Numbered from the stretch's first letter, positions 50,487 to 59,925 are shown. The stretch: DNA of 64,000 bases from Anaerolineales bacterium (GCA_015075405.1 JABTUK010000004.1:310001-374000); one strand, 5' to 3'. Translations and numbers: made by a program. Notes: generated from the letters alone by a model not told the origin.

Positions 50487-50978
50487 ATGCAAGCAGCGAT
50501 TTCTACCCCGGCCGCTCACGTGAGCTACCCGGCTTTACCATCCACCGAAGTTTCAACCGGCCCGAACGGTTGGGGCTACCGGTTAGCCGGGTTGGTTTTA
50601 TTCGTGAGTATCTTATTTACTGGAGCCGACCCTTTGTACGGTCAGACCATGCCCGCTATAAGCGCTATTCTGATTAATCTCTGGGTGAGCATAGGTCTCC
50701 TTTTTAAGAATAAGCACGCGCGCTGGGCAGCGCTGGCTCGCGCCGCCATTGGCGTGTTGATTTGGCCTATTTTTTTCTTTATCGCAAACGACCCTTTGAC
50801 AACCATTCTGCTGATTGTGGTCAATGGGGGCTTCTATGTTCCGGTATTACTTTTGCTCACCGGCCAGAGTAAAGTTTGGCGGCTAGTCAGTGGGATGGGA
50901 ATCTTTCTCGTCTTTGGTCTGGGCCTCTACGGTTTACTACTATCGCTGACTTTGTTTGCCCCGTATGTGTTGTATTAG
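50487..50978 (+). CDS. Hypothetical membrane protein, four helices
   Basis: The 163-residue protein has a 28-residue hydrophilic N-terminus and four membrane segments (LAGLVLFVSILFTGADPL, MPAISAILINLWVSIGLLF, IGVLIWPIFFFIAN with TTILLIVVNGGFYVPVLLLL, and MGIFLVFGLGLYGLLLSL). AGGGAGGTG is a strong ribosome-binding site. I recognise no family. The membrane protein at 51024 follows after 45 bases and is probably cotranscribed. Confidence 0.65.
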   Translation: MQAAISTPAAHVSYPALPSTEVSTGPNGWGYRLAGLVLFVSILFTGADPLYGQTMPAISAILINLWVSIGLLFKNKHARWAALARAAIGVLIWPIFFFIANDPLTTILLIVVNGGFYVPVLLLLTGQSKVWRLVSGMGIFLVFGLGLYGLLLSLTLFAPYVLY

Positions 50979-51023
50979 AGCCGATTTGGAGCTTAAAATC
51001 TTGAGGTCAATCTGAGGAGTGCT

Positions 51024-51575
51024 ATGAAACCTGTGAAAACCCTGGTCTATAAACCTGCCCCCGACCGTTTACAGACTCGCCAAATCTGGGGCGCATGGGT
51101 CGCCCTCAGCGGCGGCGGCCTGGGTTGTCTCGTTTTTCTGTTGGGCTTGCTTTTGTTTAAAGCAACGGCAAACTGGTTGCTGGGCCTGACGATTTCGGCT
51201 GGCGCTTTGATGGGAGCGGTTGCCTTTATCTCAGACGGTCTGTCACTGGCCTTGAGCGGCCGCCGCGACGAGGTACAACTCAGACCCGACGCGCTTGCCT
51301 ACACTCACGGCCCGCGCGCAACCATTCTGCCTCTGGCAGAAATCACCCGCCTGGAGAGTCGCTGGGCGCAGGGGTGGCGCGGGCGGGGTCATTGGGCCTT
51401 GGTAATTGTGGACCGCTTCGGCCAGGCCATCGAACTCGATATTCCCTGTGGGCATTCCCCGGCTCCTTTCGAGGTGCGCCCGTTGCTGCGAGACCTGTTT
51501 TCTCGTCTGCCCGGTCCGGTTGAGGTAGATTTGCGGCTGCAAAACTATGTGGCTACCGGGCAGATGAAATGGTGA
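51024..51575 (+). CDS. Hypothetical membrane protein with PH-like cytoplasmic domain
   Basis: The 183-residue protein has two adjacent membrane helices (about residues 24-44 and 50-72) followed by a soluble beta-rich domain of about 110 residues (VQLRPDALAYTHGPRATILP, then LAEITRLESRWAQGWRGRG, VIVDRFGQAIELDIPC). This layout resembles small bacterial PH-domain (bPH) membrane proteins, but I cannot confirm that. TGAGGAG precedes the ATG. Confidence 0.65.
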   Translation: MKPVKTLVYKPAPDRLQTRQIWGAWVALSGGGLGCLVFLLGLLLFKATANWLLGLTISAGALMGAVAFISDGLSLALSGRRDEVQLRPDALAYTHGPRATILPLAEITRLESRWAQGWRGRGHWALVIVDRFGQAIELDIPCGHSPAPFEVRPLLRDLFSRLPGPVEVDLRLQNYVATGQMKW

Positions 51576-51630
51576 AAAATTTGGACGTCAACAGATGAAG
51601 GATAGAACGGCTGCCAGGGTATTAGGTAAT

Positions 51631-52716
51631 TTACAAATCCGTTCGCTTTGACATAGCCCGCACATTGGCGGCGATTTCCTCGACTTTAATTTTCGTATAG
51701 CCTCGCGTTGTTTTGGGATCTTGATGCCCTAAAGCTTCCTGAACCAGAGCTAAATTGCCGGTAAACTCCAGTAGTCCATTAGCAAAATAGTGTCGGAGCG
51801 AATGAGGGGAGAGACTAAAACGCCGGGCAATGTCGGCTTGTTCAGCCAATTGATCAAATAAATACTGAACTGAACGTGTAGTCAGCGGGAAACGGGCTTC
51901 GGGCCGAACCGAACGATCGTGCCGGCAGAAAAGGGGATGGACCGCCACCTGCACCAGCAACGACTCATCTTGGCGGTCGGTCAGGTAGGATTGAATCGCC
52001 GTCCAGGCTTCGTCATCAAAAGCTACAAAACGAGTTTTACGTCCCTTGCCTGTTACCCAAGCCCCCCGGCGGCTATCATCTAAATCGCCCCGCTTCAAAC
52101 TAACCAGTTCACCCACCCTCATTCCCGACGATTTGAGAGCCAAAATAATGGCTAAATTCCGCCGCCAAACTAAGGTCAAGCGGCGGCGGTAAGCTGGTGG
52201 AGCGTCGGCCTCAATAGCCGGCGGCAGGCGAGCCGCATTAACCAATGCTTCGATAATCTCCTGGCTGGGGATTTTTTGGGTCACCGGCTTATTTTTGACA
52301 CGTGTGGCCTGGGCTAACTCTTCCTTGATCCGGTTATATTCAGCGTAATCAAAGGCAGGCAAGCGTTTCCGCAGCACCAAAAAGCGGACAAAGCGGGTCA
52401 CAGCCAATAAATAGAGCGCCCGAGTACTTTCGGCGAGAGGGGTGGGAACGGTATAGACATTGCGTTGGTATGTTTGCTTAAGCAGCCAAGCTGGCAATTC
52501 TTGAAGCATCTCAGGAGTCAAATCGGCGATTGGGCAGTCATCGGTCCAGCTTTGAGTTTGTTGGAGATAATTTTTGAGTTGGGCCAACCCTTGATAATAA
52601 GTACGGGCGGTGTGGGATGATTGACCGCCCCCTGCCGTTTTAAGAAAAATCTCGCGCTCACTATCCAGAGTTGGTTGAGGCAGAGCATCCGAATTGTTTC
52701 CAGAATTATTACTCAT
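51631..52716 (-). CDS. Tyrosine recombinase/integrase
   Basis: The 361-residue protein has a SAM-like N-terminal core-binding domain (about 25-130) and a catalytic domain with the full set of residues: R in SSGMRVGELVSL, K in TGKGRKTRFV, H-xx-R in SPHSLRHYF, H in ALGHQDPKTTR and the nucleophile tyrosine in GYTKI. It resembles XerC/XerD and phage-type integrases. No att site, integron array or tRNA is recognisable nearby, so it is either a housekeeping-like Xer or a lone integrase. A palindrome at 52863 lies upstream. Confidence 0.9.
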   Translation of the reverse strand: MSNNSGNNSDALPQPTLDSEREIFLKTAGGGQSSHTARTYYQGLAQLKNYLQQTQSWTDDCPIADLTPEMLQELPAWLLKQTYQRNVYTVPTPLAESTRALYLLAVTRFVRFLVLRKRLPAFDYAEYNRIKEELAQATRVKNKPVTQKIPSQEIIEALVNAARLPPAIEADAPPAYRRRLTLVWRRNLAIILALKSSGMRVGELVSLKRGDLDDSRRGAWVTGKGRKTRFVAFDDEAWTAIQSYLTDRQDESLLVQVAVHPLFCRHDRSVRPEARFPLTTRSVQYLFDQLAEQADIARRFSLSPHSLRHYFANGLLEFTGNLALVQEALGHQDPKTTRGYTKIKVEEIAANVRAMSKRTDL

Positions 52717-52760
52717 CTCTTTCTCCTATGATGGTTCATATTAGGCGTCTTATCAGAACC

Positions 52761-52789
52761 ATTATATCACAGAGATCAAACTTAAACAA
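52761..52789 (-). promoter_or_regulatory. Promoter of the tyrosine recombinase gene
   Basis: On the minus strand TTGTTT (52784-52789) and a perfect TATAAT (52761-52766) are 17 bases apart, 45 bases upstream of the start codon. Confidence 0.6.
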
Positions 52790-52862
52790 GAACCCCTTTG
52801 GGTTCAAGATTTCCTTTCAATTGACCATTCAACTTGTTTAAGAGTTAGGCTGTTGGCTAAAC

Positions 52863-52908
52863 AAAATTTCCGTAGGACGGCATCCCTATACCGTCCTACG
52901 GAAATTTT
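52863..52908. repeat. Perfect 18-bp palindrome AAAATTTCCGTAGGACGG
   Basis: AAAATTTCCGTAGGACGG and CCGTCCTACGGAAATTTT are exact complements around CATCCCTATA. The sequence matches the core of the GATCC-ended copy C at 15820. The rest of 52717-53114 holds promoter sequence and the repeat at 53049. Confidence 0.92.
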
Positions 52909-53048
52909 AGCGTGCGCTTGGTATACCTTATTAGAGATTTTTTGGCTTTTGCTCTTGAGATGAAAAATATGGTTGGGTGTATACTATACGAAGGTGTACT
53001 CCCCTGCCCTAACAATTGACCGCTCTTTCCCCCCGTGATAGAATTGCC

Positions 53049-53099
53049 GGAGATTAGAGGTTGGAGATTGGAGATCAGAGATTAAATCTCCAATCTCTT
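53049..53099. repeat. GGAGATT-word palindrome before fbp
   Basis: GGAGATTAGAGGTTGGAGAT and GGAGATCAGAGATT face AATCTCCAATCTC. It is in the fbp leader, 16 bases before the start codon. Confidence 0.85.
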
Positions 53100-53114
53100 A
53101 AAAAGGACGGATCA

Positions 53115-55076
53115 ATGGAGATCACCCAGCAAGAATTGGCTTATCTCAAGCTGCTGGCCAAGCAGTATCCCACCATCCAGGCGGCGGCCACTGAGATCAT
53201 CAATCTCAACGCTATTCTCAACTTGCCTAAAGGGACGGAACATTTTGTCTCGGACATTCACGGCGAGTACGAGGCTTTTCTGCATGTGCTGCGCAATGGC
53301 TCCGGCTCGATCAAACGCAAAATCGAAGAGATTTTCGCCGATACCCTGCCGGCCAGAGAGAAGCGCAGCCTGATTACTCTCATTTATTACCCGGAGCAAA
53401 AAATTCCCCTTATCCTCAAAACGGTCGAAGATGAAGATGAGTGGTACCGGTTGACTCTGTTCCGGCTGATCAAAATGTGCCGGGTGGTCTCTTCCAAGTA
53501 TACCCGTTCCAAAGTGCGCAAAGCCCTGCCACCGGCTTTTGCCTACATTATCGAAGAGCTGCTGCACGAGCAGGAGAGCGGTTACAACAAGCAAGAGTAT
53601 TACCAGAGCATTATCCAGACTATCATCGCCACTGGTCGGGCCAGAGATTTTATCATCGCGCTGTGCAAACTCATCCAGCGTTTGGTGATTGACCGGCTGC
53701 ACGTCATCGGCGATGTGTTTGACCGGGGGCCGGGACCACACTTCATCATGGACGCATTGATGGAGTACCATGCGGTTGACTTTCAGTGGGGTAATCACGA
53801 TATTGTCTGGATGGGAGCAGCGGCGGGTAGCGGAGCCTGCATTGCTAATGTTATCCGCAATGCCCTGCGTTATGGCACGGTTGAGACGCTGGAAAACGGC
53901 TATGCCATTAATTTGCTGCCGCTGGCTTCCCTGGCGGTTGAGGTTTACGGTGATGACCCCTGCCAACATTTTCGGCCCAAACCCTTCCGCACCGAGGATT
54001 ATACTGAAAACGAATTGCAACTCATGTCGCAGATGCACAAGGCGATTACTATTATCCAGCTTAAACTTGAGGCGGAAATTATTATGCGCCGGCCTCACTA
54101 TTTGATGGAAGATCGTCTTTTGTTAGACAAAATTGATTATACGAAGGGTACAGTTTATCTGGAAGGACAGACCTATCCCCTGCAAGATACCCTCTTCCCC
54201 ACCATCAACCCAACTTGCCCTTATGACCTGACCGAACAAGAGCAGAACGTGGTGGAACGGCTCAAACAGTCTTTTATTCACAGCGAACGGCTGCAAAAAC
54301 ATATTCGCTTTCTGTATGCGCGCGGCAGTATGTACCTGGTTTACAACGACAATCTGCTCTACCACGGCTGTATTGCTATGAATGAGGATGGTTCTTTTAA
54401 GGCATTCAAAGTCGAGGGGCAGGAGTTTGCCGCCAAAGCTTTTATGGATCGGGCCGACCGGTTGGCCCGGCAGGGTTACTTTGCCGACGACCCAGAGCAG
54501 CGGCAGTATGGCCAGGATGCCATGTGGTATTTGTGGAGCGGAGCGCAATCGCCGCTCTTTGGCAAACACAAAATGTCTACCTTTGAGCGCTACTTTATCG
54601 CCGACAAGTCCACCCACGACGAGAAGATGAATCCCTACTACGCCTTTCGCGATCAGGAAGAGACAGCCCGGCGCATCCTGCAAGAGTTTGGCCTGGATCC
54701 CGACACGGCTCATATCGTCAACGGACACGTGCCGGTTAAGGTCAAAAAGGGCGAGCGGCCCATCAAAGCCGGTGGGCGGCTGTTTGTGATTGACGGCGGT
54801 TTTGCCAAAGCCTACCAGGCCAAAACCGGCATTGCCGGCTATACCTTGATCTCCAATTCTTATGGTTTGCTCCTGGCCGCGCACGACCCCTTTGAATCCA
54901 CCCCAAAAGCTATCGAGGAAGAACAAGACATCCTCTCCAAAATCGAGATTGTGGAAACCAATAATACACGTATCCGGGTTAAAGATACCGACCTGGGCCG
55001 GGAGATGCAGCAGCAGATTGAGGATTTGCAGCGGCTTTTGCGCGCTTATCGGGTAGGCTTGATCAAAGAGACATAA
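53115..55076 (+). CDS. fbp: Fructose-1,6-bisphosphatase, class III
   Basis: Class III Fbp, first known in Firmicutes, hydrolyses fructose 1,6-bisphosphate in gluconeogenesis and is built on a metallophosphoesterase fold. The 653-residue product has FVSDIHGEYEAFLHVLRNGSG, VIGDVFDRGPGPHFI, FQWGNHDIVWMGAAAG, and VNGHVPVKVKKGE. ATG 53115 is preferred to upstream TTG codons inside the GGAGATT repeat. trkH begins one base after the stop, so the genes share an mRNA. Confidence 0.93.
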   Translation: MEITQQELAYLKLLAKQYPTIQAAATEIINLNAILNLPKGTEHFVSDIHGEYEAFLHVLRNGSGSIKRKIEEIFADTLPAREKRSLITLIYYPEQKIPLILKTVEDEDEWYRLTLFRLIKMCRVVSSKYTRSKVRKALPPAFAYIIEELLHEQESGYNKQEYYQSIIQTIIATGRARDFIIALCKLIQRLVIDRLHVIGDVFDRGPGPHFIMDALMEYHAVDFQWGNHDIVWMGAAAGSGACIANVIRNALRYGTVETLENGYAINLLPLASLAVEVYGDDPCQHFRPKPFRTEDYTENELQLMSQMHKAITIIQLKLEAEIIMRRPHYLMEDRLLLDKIDYTKGTVYLEGQTYPLQDTLFPTINPTCPYDLTEQEQNVVERLKQSFIHSERLQKHIRFLYARGSMYLVYNDNLLYHGCIAMNEDGSFKAFKVEGQEFAAKAFMDRADRLARQGYFADDPEQRQYGQDAMWYLWSGAQSPLFGKHKMSTFERYFIADKSTHDEKMNPYYAFRDQEETARRILQEFGLDPDTAHIVNGHVPVKVKKGERPIKAGGRLFVIDGGFAKAYQAKTGIAGYTLISNSYGLLLAAHDPFESTPKAIEEEQDILSKIEIVETNNTRIRVKDTDLGREMQQQIEDLQRLLRAYRVGLIKET

Positions 55077-55077
55077 C

Positions 55078-56457
55078 ATGCTCACTTATAAACAAGTTCG
55101 CCAGCATCATCTGGAACGCTTAAACAAGTCATCCACACGTGGCCCACAAATTGTGGTGTCAGGCTTTGCCATCATCATCCTGATTGGGACGATTCTGCTG
55201 ACTTTACCCATTGCTACGGAAAATCGCGGAGGGTTGTCCTGGATTGAGGCCCTCTTTACCGCTACCTCAGCTACCACAGTAACAGGATTAACGGTAGTCA
55301 ATACCAAAAACACTTTCTCGCTGTTTGGTGAAATTGTCATTTTGATTTTGATTCAGGTGGGGGGCGTCGGCTTTATTACCCTGTCGGTGGTGCTTTTTCG
55401 ATTGATTGGCCGGCGGGTGAGCATTTATGAACGTAGTTTGCTAAGCCAGACGTTAGGTGTTGGCGCAAGTGAAGGCATTGTCCGCTTAACCTTAACCGTT
55501 CTGTTTATTACCCTGACCATCGAATTTATCGGCGCCCTTATTTTGTTTATGCAGTGGGTTCAAATTATGGCCTGGCCGCAAGCGGCCTATTTCTCCATTT
55601 TTCATGCGGTGTCGGCCTTTTGTAACGCCGGGTTTGATCTATTCGATGGGGTTGAGGACGCAATTTTACAAGCCACACGGATGAATCCGATCAGTGTAAT
55701 TAATCTGGGGGTGCTTATAACTATTGGCGGTTTGGGCATTACAGCAGTGTACGATCTCATTGTCTGGCCCCGTGCGCGACACCTGTCGCTCCATACGCGC
55801 CTTATTCTCCCCATGACCTTCTTTTTATTGGTTATTGGCACCATGCTGCTGCTACTCGATGAAACCTTTGTGGCCGGACATGCCCTCGCCAATACTTCTT
55901 GGGGCGAGCGGTGGTTGCTGGCGGCTTTTTCCATAGTTTCCAGCCGCACCGCCGGTGTTACTCTGGTCCCTATGGCCGATTTGGGTCAGGCCAGCCAACT
56001 TGTTATTTTAGTGTGGATGTTTATTGGCGGCGCTCCGGCCTCAATGGGGGGCGGGGTGGGGTTGACAACTGTGGCGGTGGTGCTGATCACGCTTGCTTCA
56101 AATGTGCGTGGCTATCAGGATGTCCGCTTTTTGGAGCGAACTTTACCCACAGAAACAATTTTTAAGGCTGTGGCCATTATTACCGTATCCACCGCACTGG
56201 TTATTAGTGTGACGCTCTTGCTGATCTTGTTGGGAGAAGGGGAGTTGTTTCCGATTGCTTTTGAAGTGGTCAGCGCCTTTTCAAACACGGGTTATACGCT
56301 GGGCATTACCGAAAGTTTTGACCCGTTGGGTAGAATTATTCTAGCCTTTACTATGTTCTGGGGACGATTGGGACCGTTAACGCTGGTAGTGGCCCTGGCG
56401 CAACGAGACCGTAAAAGCCTGATCCGTTATCCTGAAGAAAAAATCATTATTGGCTAG
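55078..56457 (+). CDS. TrkH/KtrB-family potassium uptake membrane protein
   Basis: The 459-residue membrane protein has the fourfold membrane-pore-membrane repeats of TrkH/KtrB with filter-like turns: SATTVTGLTVV, HAVSAFCNAGFDLF, SSRTAGVTLVP and SAFSNTGYTLGI. The short N-terminus and length of about 450 fit the KtrB type that couples K+ entry to Na+. It is followed by its RCK regulator at 56489. The fbp-trkH junction is nearly overlapping (TAAcATG). Confidence 0.92.
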   Translation: MLTYKQVRQHHLERLNKSSTRGPQIVVSGFAIIILIGTILLTLPIATENRGGLSWIEALFTATSATTVTGLTVVNTKNTFSLFGEIVILILIQVGGVGFITLSVVLFRLIGRRVSIYERSLLSQTLGVGASEGIVRLTLTVLFITLTIEFIGALILFMQWVQIMAWPQAAYFSIFHAVSAFCNAGFDLFDGVEDAILQATRMNPISVINLGVLITIGGLGITAVYDLIVWPRARHLSLHTRLILPMTFFLLVIGTMLLLLDETFVAGHALANTSWGERWLLAAFSIVSSRTAGVTLVPMADLGQASQLVILVWMFIGGAPASMGGGVGLTTVAVVLITLASNVRGYQDVRFLERTLPTETIFKAVAIITVSTALVISVTLLLILLGEGELFPIAFEVVSAFSNTGYTLGITESFDPLGRIILAFTMFWGRLGPLTLVVALAQRDRKSLIRYPEEKIIIG

Positions 56458-56488
56458 AATTGTGTTAATGAAACCAGGAGTTTGATGA

Positions 56489-57271
56489 ATGGCGAGTCAA
56501 AATAAGTCATCGTGGTCGCAATGGATTTGGCGTAATTTAAAGGCATTGACCCCCTTCAAAACAGGCCGGGAACTGGCGCGACGAATCAATGGCAATAGTG
56601 ACAACAAAGAATTTATTGTCATTGGTCTGGGCCGTTTTGGCACAAGCCTGGCCATGACCTTAAATGCTTACAACCACCAAGTCCTGGCCCTTGACCTGGA
56701 TATGAAAAGAGTTCAACATGTCTCGCAGGTGTTGCCCCATGTATATCAATTAGACGCCACCAATATTGACGCCCTGCGCGAAATTGGCGTTGAGGCATTT
56801 GATACCGGGGTGGTTTGTATTGGCACTGATTTTGAGGCCAATCTCTTGGCGACGGTTAACCTACAGAAACTGGGCGTACGTCGCGTGATCACCAAAGCAC
56901 GAACGGTTACCCAGCAGGATATTCTATCGAAAGTAGGGGCGAGTGAGGTGGTTTTGCCGGAACACGAAGCCGGGGTGCGGCTGGCGCGTCGTCTATCAGC
57001 CATTGATTTTGTGGATTTTATGGAGTTGAGTGAAGATAAGGGGGTGGTAGAAATTATTACACCCCGACGCCTCGTCGGCAAATCGCTCAGAGAGTCACAG
57101 ATACGCCAGCAATACGGGCTGGCGGTGGTGGCTATTCGGCGGGAAGGGGATGTGATTATCTCGCCCCGCGCCGAGGAAGTGATCAAAGAAAATGACATCC
57201 TGGTAGTGTTGGGCCGGATTGCCAACTGCGAGAAACTGCGCGAGGAACCGCTTTTCACAGCCAGCCCTTAA
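56489..57271 (+). CDS. TrkA/KtrA-type RCK potassium channel regulator
   Basis: The 260-residue cytoplasmic protein has an RCK_N nucleotide-binding domain (FIVIGLGRFGTSLAMTL, LALDLDMKRV, VVCIGTDFEANLL) and an RCK_C domain (IITPRRLVGKSLRESQIRQQ). About 38 extra basic residues precede the RCK core. It binds ATP/ADP or NAD(H) and gates the TrkH-like protein coded just upstream. CAGGAG precedes the ATG. Confidence 0.92.
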   Translation: MASQNKSSWSQWIWRNLKALTPFKTGRELARRINGNSDNKEFIVIGLGRFGTSLAMTLNAYNHQVLALDLDMKRVQHVSQVLPHVYQLDATNIDALREIGVEAFDTGVVCIGTDFEANLLATVNLQKLGVRRVITKARTVTQQDILSKVGASEVVLPEHEAGVRLARRLSAIDFVDFMELSEDKGVVEIITPRRLVGKSLRESQIRQQYGLAVVAIRREGDVIISPRAEEVIKENDILVVLGRIANCEKLREEPLFTASP

Positions 57272-57300
57272 GATAAGGCTGGCGTCACAATGTTCAACTT

Positions 57301-57400
57301 AGTAAACGTCTAAAATTTACTTCCCGTTTTGAGTTCCTACGAGTTCCTTTAGTTCCCTGGGAACTCGTAGGAACTTGGGGGAACTTATTTTTGGACAATC
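57301..57400. repeat. 100-bp GAGTTCCTACGAGTTCC palindrome, copy 2
   Basis: It has the same length, flanks and arms as copy 1 at 45081, but the 12-base loop is TTTAGTTCCCTG, the reverse complement of the copy 1 loop with one difference. It ends 41 bases before the GNAT gene. Confidence 0.92.
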
Positions 57401-57441
57401 TCTTATGTTCGCTTACCTTATCAATCAAAAAGGGTTCAACC

Positions 57442-58077
57442 GTGACCGAAACATTCACCGTAGTCAATAGCACACTGGATATGGTAGACCAGTTGGAAAC
57501 CATCCAGCGAGCCAGCTTTCCCAACCTGTCCGAAGCAGAAATTATGACCGCCGCACACTATGCCGCCCAGATCAAACGCTTCCCGGAGGGTCAATTGGCC
57601 ATACTCAACGAGGCCGGGCGGGCCGTAGCCTGCTCCACCGATTTCCGCACCCGTGTAGATTTTGACCACTTTGAACATCGTTACATTGATGCGGTGGATC
57701 ACAACTGGTTGGGCAATCACGACCCGCAGGGTGATTGGTTGTATGGGGCCGACATCGGCGTGCTGCCGGAGTACCGGCGGCGGGGCCTGGCAACCATGCT
57801 TTACCGGGCCAGACATGACTTGATTCGCCGCTTAAATTTAAAGGGACACGTGGCCGGAGGAATGCTGAAAGGGTACGGCCAGCACAAAGATAAGTTGTCG
57901 GTTGAAGATTACGTGGCTAAAGTTATCGCTGGGGAACTGTTTGACCCCACCCTGAGCATCCAGCTCAAACGCGGCTTCACCGTCCACGGCATCATCCAGA
58001 ACTACGTAGACGATCCCTCATGTGATGGGAAAGCAGCATTTATTGTTTGGTATAATCCTGAGTATCGTGAAGCTTAA
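57442..58077 (+). CDS. GNAT-family N-acetyltransferase
   Basis: The 211-residue protein has the acetyl-CoA pyrophosphate loop IGVLPEYRRRGLATMLYRAR and the preceding beta strand DWLYGADI. GTG 57442 is chosen because AAAGGG lies seven bases before it; the in-frame TTG at 57391 is inside the repeat. Residues 140-211 (GFTVHGIIQNYVDDP) fit the C-terminal strand of the fold. The WYL regulator starts two bases after the stop, which implies one operon. Substrate unknown. Confidence 0.82.
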   Translation: MTETFTVVNSTLDMVDQLETIQRASFPNLSEAEIMTAAHYAAQIKRFPEGQLAILNEAGRAVACSTDFRTRVDFDHFEHRYIDAVDHNWLGNHDPQGDWLYGADIGVLPEYRRRGLATMLYRARHDLIRRLNLKGHVAGGMLKGYGQHKDKLSVEDYVAKVIAGELFDPTLSIQLKRGFTVHGIIQNYVDDPSCDGKAAFIVWYNPEYREA

Positions 58078-58079
58078 AA

Positions 58080-59048
58080 ATGAACCGCGTTGACCGCTTA
58101 ATGGCCTATCTGCTCCTGTTTCAAAGCCGGGGGCTGATGCGGGCGCAGGATTTTGCCGGAGAATTTGAGATCAGCGAGCGCACGGTTTACCGGGATATTC
58201 AGGCGCTGTGCGAAGTTGGGGTGCCGATTGTGGCTATGCCCGGTGAGGGCTACCGGCTGATGGAAGGCTACTATCTGCCGCCCATTTCCTTTTCCGCGGA
58301 TGAAGCCCGCTCGCTTTACCTGGCTATTTCGATGCTGGTCGGGCTGACCACTCCCGGCCCAACCCAACGGGCAGCCTCGTCGGCTCTCGAAAAAATCCGG
58401 GCGGTTCTGCCCGAAGCAACCCTGCGCCAGGTGGAGGCGCTGCAAAGCGTCATTCGGTTTTATGCTTTTCCCCGTCCTTCCCTCACCTTTGACGACAAAA
58501 CTTTTCTGACCCTCCACGAGGCCATCCAGCAGCGCAAAATTGTCCGGCTGCATTATCACGCCTTTAGCAACGAAATCACCGAACGGGATGTGGAGCCGCT
58601 GGAACTGGCCTATTTTGATAACACCTGGATTCTTTCCGGCTACTGCCGTCTGCGCCAGGGGCCGCGCCACTTTCGGCTGGATCGGATTGACCGGCTAGTG
58701 CTGCGAGATGAACAATTTAAGCCGCGTGAACTTGGTTCACACCAACAATCTCCCGGCCAGGAACGCCAGACTGTTGTAGTTCGATTTGATCCTGCCGTGA
58801 CCCGCTGGGTACGCGAGCGGCAGCATTTTAACCTGGTCGAAGCGCGGGATGAGGGCGTCATGGTGTACCGGCCCAGCTCCTTTGAGCAAATCGAAGGCTG
58901 GTTGTTGAGTTGGGGCGACAAGATGGAGGTGTTGGAACCGGCCGAACTGCGGGAGCGGCTGGCAGCGACGGCAGCTCGTATTCTAGCGCAGCATCAACCC
59001 GAGAGACCGGAGACCGAAGATCGGCCGCTTCGTACAACTTTGCCTTAG
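58080..59048 (+). CDS. HTH/WYL-domain transcriptional regulator
   Basis: The 322-residue protein has an N-terminal DeoR-like winged helix (RLMAYLLLFQSRGLMRAQDF, ISERTVYRDIQALCEVGVPI), a central helical region and a WYL ligand-binding domain (RLHYHAFSNEITERDVEPLE, DNTWILSGYCRLRQGPRHFR) with the WCX extension at the end. It probably represses its own operon or a nearby one in response to a small ligand or nucleic acid. The last dozen residues (ERPETEDRPLRTTLP) are read from a GGAGACCGAAGA-word repeat. Confidence 0.9.
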   Translation: MNRVDRLMAYLLLFQSRGLMRAQDFAGEFEISERTVYRDIQALCEVGVPIVAMPGEGYRLMEGYYLPPISFSADEARSLYLAISMLVGLTTPGPTQRAASSALEKIRAVLPEATLRQVEALQSVIRFYAFPRPSLTFDDKTFLTLHEAIQQRKIVRLHYHAFSNEITERDVEPLELAYFDNTWILSGYCRLRQGPRHFRLDRIDRLVLRDEQFKPRELGSHQQSPGQERQTVVVRFDPAVTRWVRERQHFNLVEARDEGVMVYRPSSFEQIEGWLLSWGDKMEVLEPAELRERLAATAARILAQHQPERPETEDRPLRTTLP

Positions 59049-59070
59049 TTCGTGATGAAATCAAGGCGAA

Positions 59071-59165
59071 TCATGTCATTCCGACCGCAGGGAGGAATCT
59101 TCTTCCCCGCCGCCTAAACTTCCAGGCAAGGACCAAGATTTCTCGCTGGCGCTCGAAATGACATG
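59071..59165. repeat. CATGTCATTCCGACC palindrome
   Basis: CATGTCATTCCGACCGCAGG and GAATCTTCTTCC face AAGATTTCTCGCTGGCGCTC and GAAATGACATG. It belongs to the family at 21696 and lies between convergent genes. Confidence 0.75.
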
Positions 59166-59223
59166 GAGACGGACAGTTACCTATCCCCCAAATTCCCCGT
59201 CTACCGTTTACTGTCTATCTTAT

Positions 59224-59907
59224 TCACCAAGATAACCCCAAAGCCGTTGTCAAAAACCCAATATAAGGCGCAGCCTGGCGACAAATCCCGGTATAGCGAT
59301 CTATAAAATCAGGCGCGCAGGCCTCAGCTTCGGTGAACGTGACCGAAGCAATAAAATCTTTACGTTTCAAATCCTCGACAAAAGGGTGCTCCGGGGCGTA
59401 GCCTTTGGGCGGGTTTTTGAGCGACTCGCCGCCGGTGGTAAAGGTTGCCAAAAATGTTTCATCCCGGCTCACTCGCTGCCACCGCTCCGGCTGCGTCACA
59501 ATCGCATCGCGGATTTTAGCCAGGGTTGGGGCATCGGGCTGCCAGATACCTACTCCGGCAAAAACACCATCCGGCTCCAGGTGCAGGTAAAAACCCGGCG
59601 CGTGAGCGTCCTTGCCCACTTCGTGCCGAAAATGGACTCCGGCTGCTGTTTTGTAAGGACTCTTATCTTTAGAAAAACGAATATCACGGTTGATGCGGAA
59701 CAGCGAGCCGCCCGTTTTGCGGGCATCGGCCACGTAATGCGGGCTGATTTCGGCCAGGCGCAGGCCAAAATCGCTGATGAATCCCAGCAGCGGCTCGCGC
59801 ACGCACTTTTCATAGCGCTGTTTATTGACCTCAAACCATTCGCGAGTATTGTTGGCCTTTAGTTCTCTGAAAAAAGTAAAAAGTTCTGGTGTAATGTATT
59901 GAGTCAT
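59224..59907 (-). CDS. DUF2461 family protein
   Basis: The 227-residue protein matches the DUF2461 family: FTFFRELKANNTREWFEVNK at the N-terminus, RINRDIRFSKDKSPYKTAAG and GFYLHLEPDGVFAGVGIWQP. The biochemical function of the family is unknown. ATG 59907 is preferred to 59946 because GAGGGGA lies just upstream on the minus strand. It is the last of a minus-strand group with the VOC and Tag genes, separated by a palindrome. Confidence 0.9.
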   Translation of the reverse strand: MTQYITPELFTFFRELKANNTREWFEVNKQRYEKCVREPLLGFISDFGLRLAEISPHYVADARKTGGSLFRINRDIRFSKDKSPYKTAAGVHFRHEVGKDAHAPGFYLHLEPDGVFAGVGIWQPDAPTLAKIRDAIVTQPERWQRVSRDETFLATFTTGGESLKNPPKGYAPEHPFVEDLKRKDFIASVTFTEAEACAPDFIDRYTGICRQAAPYIGFLTTALGLSW

Positions 59908-59925
59908 CGGTTCCCCTCTAAAATA

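Noticed and set aside
51631-52908. Integron or integrative element boundary at the tyrosine recombinase
   Set aside because: No attC array, tRNA target or direct-repeat att pair was found, and neighbouring genes look like ordinary chromosome.
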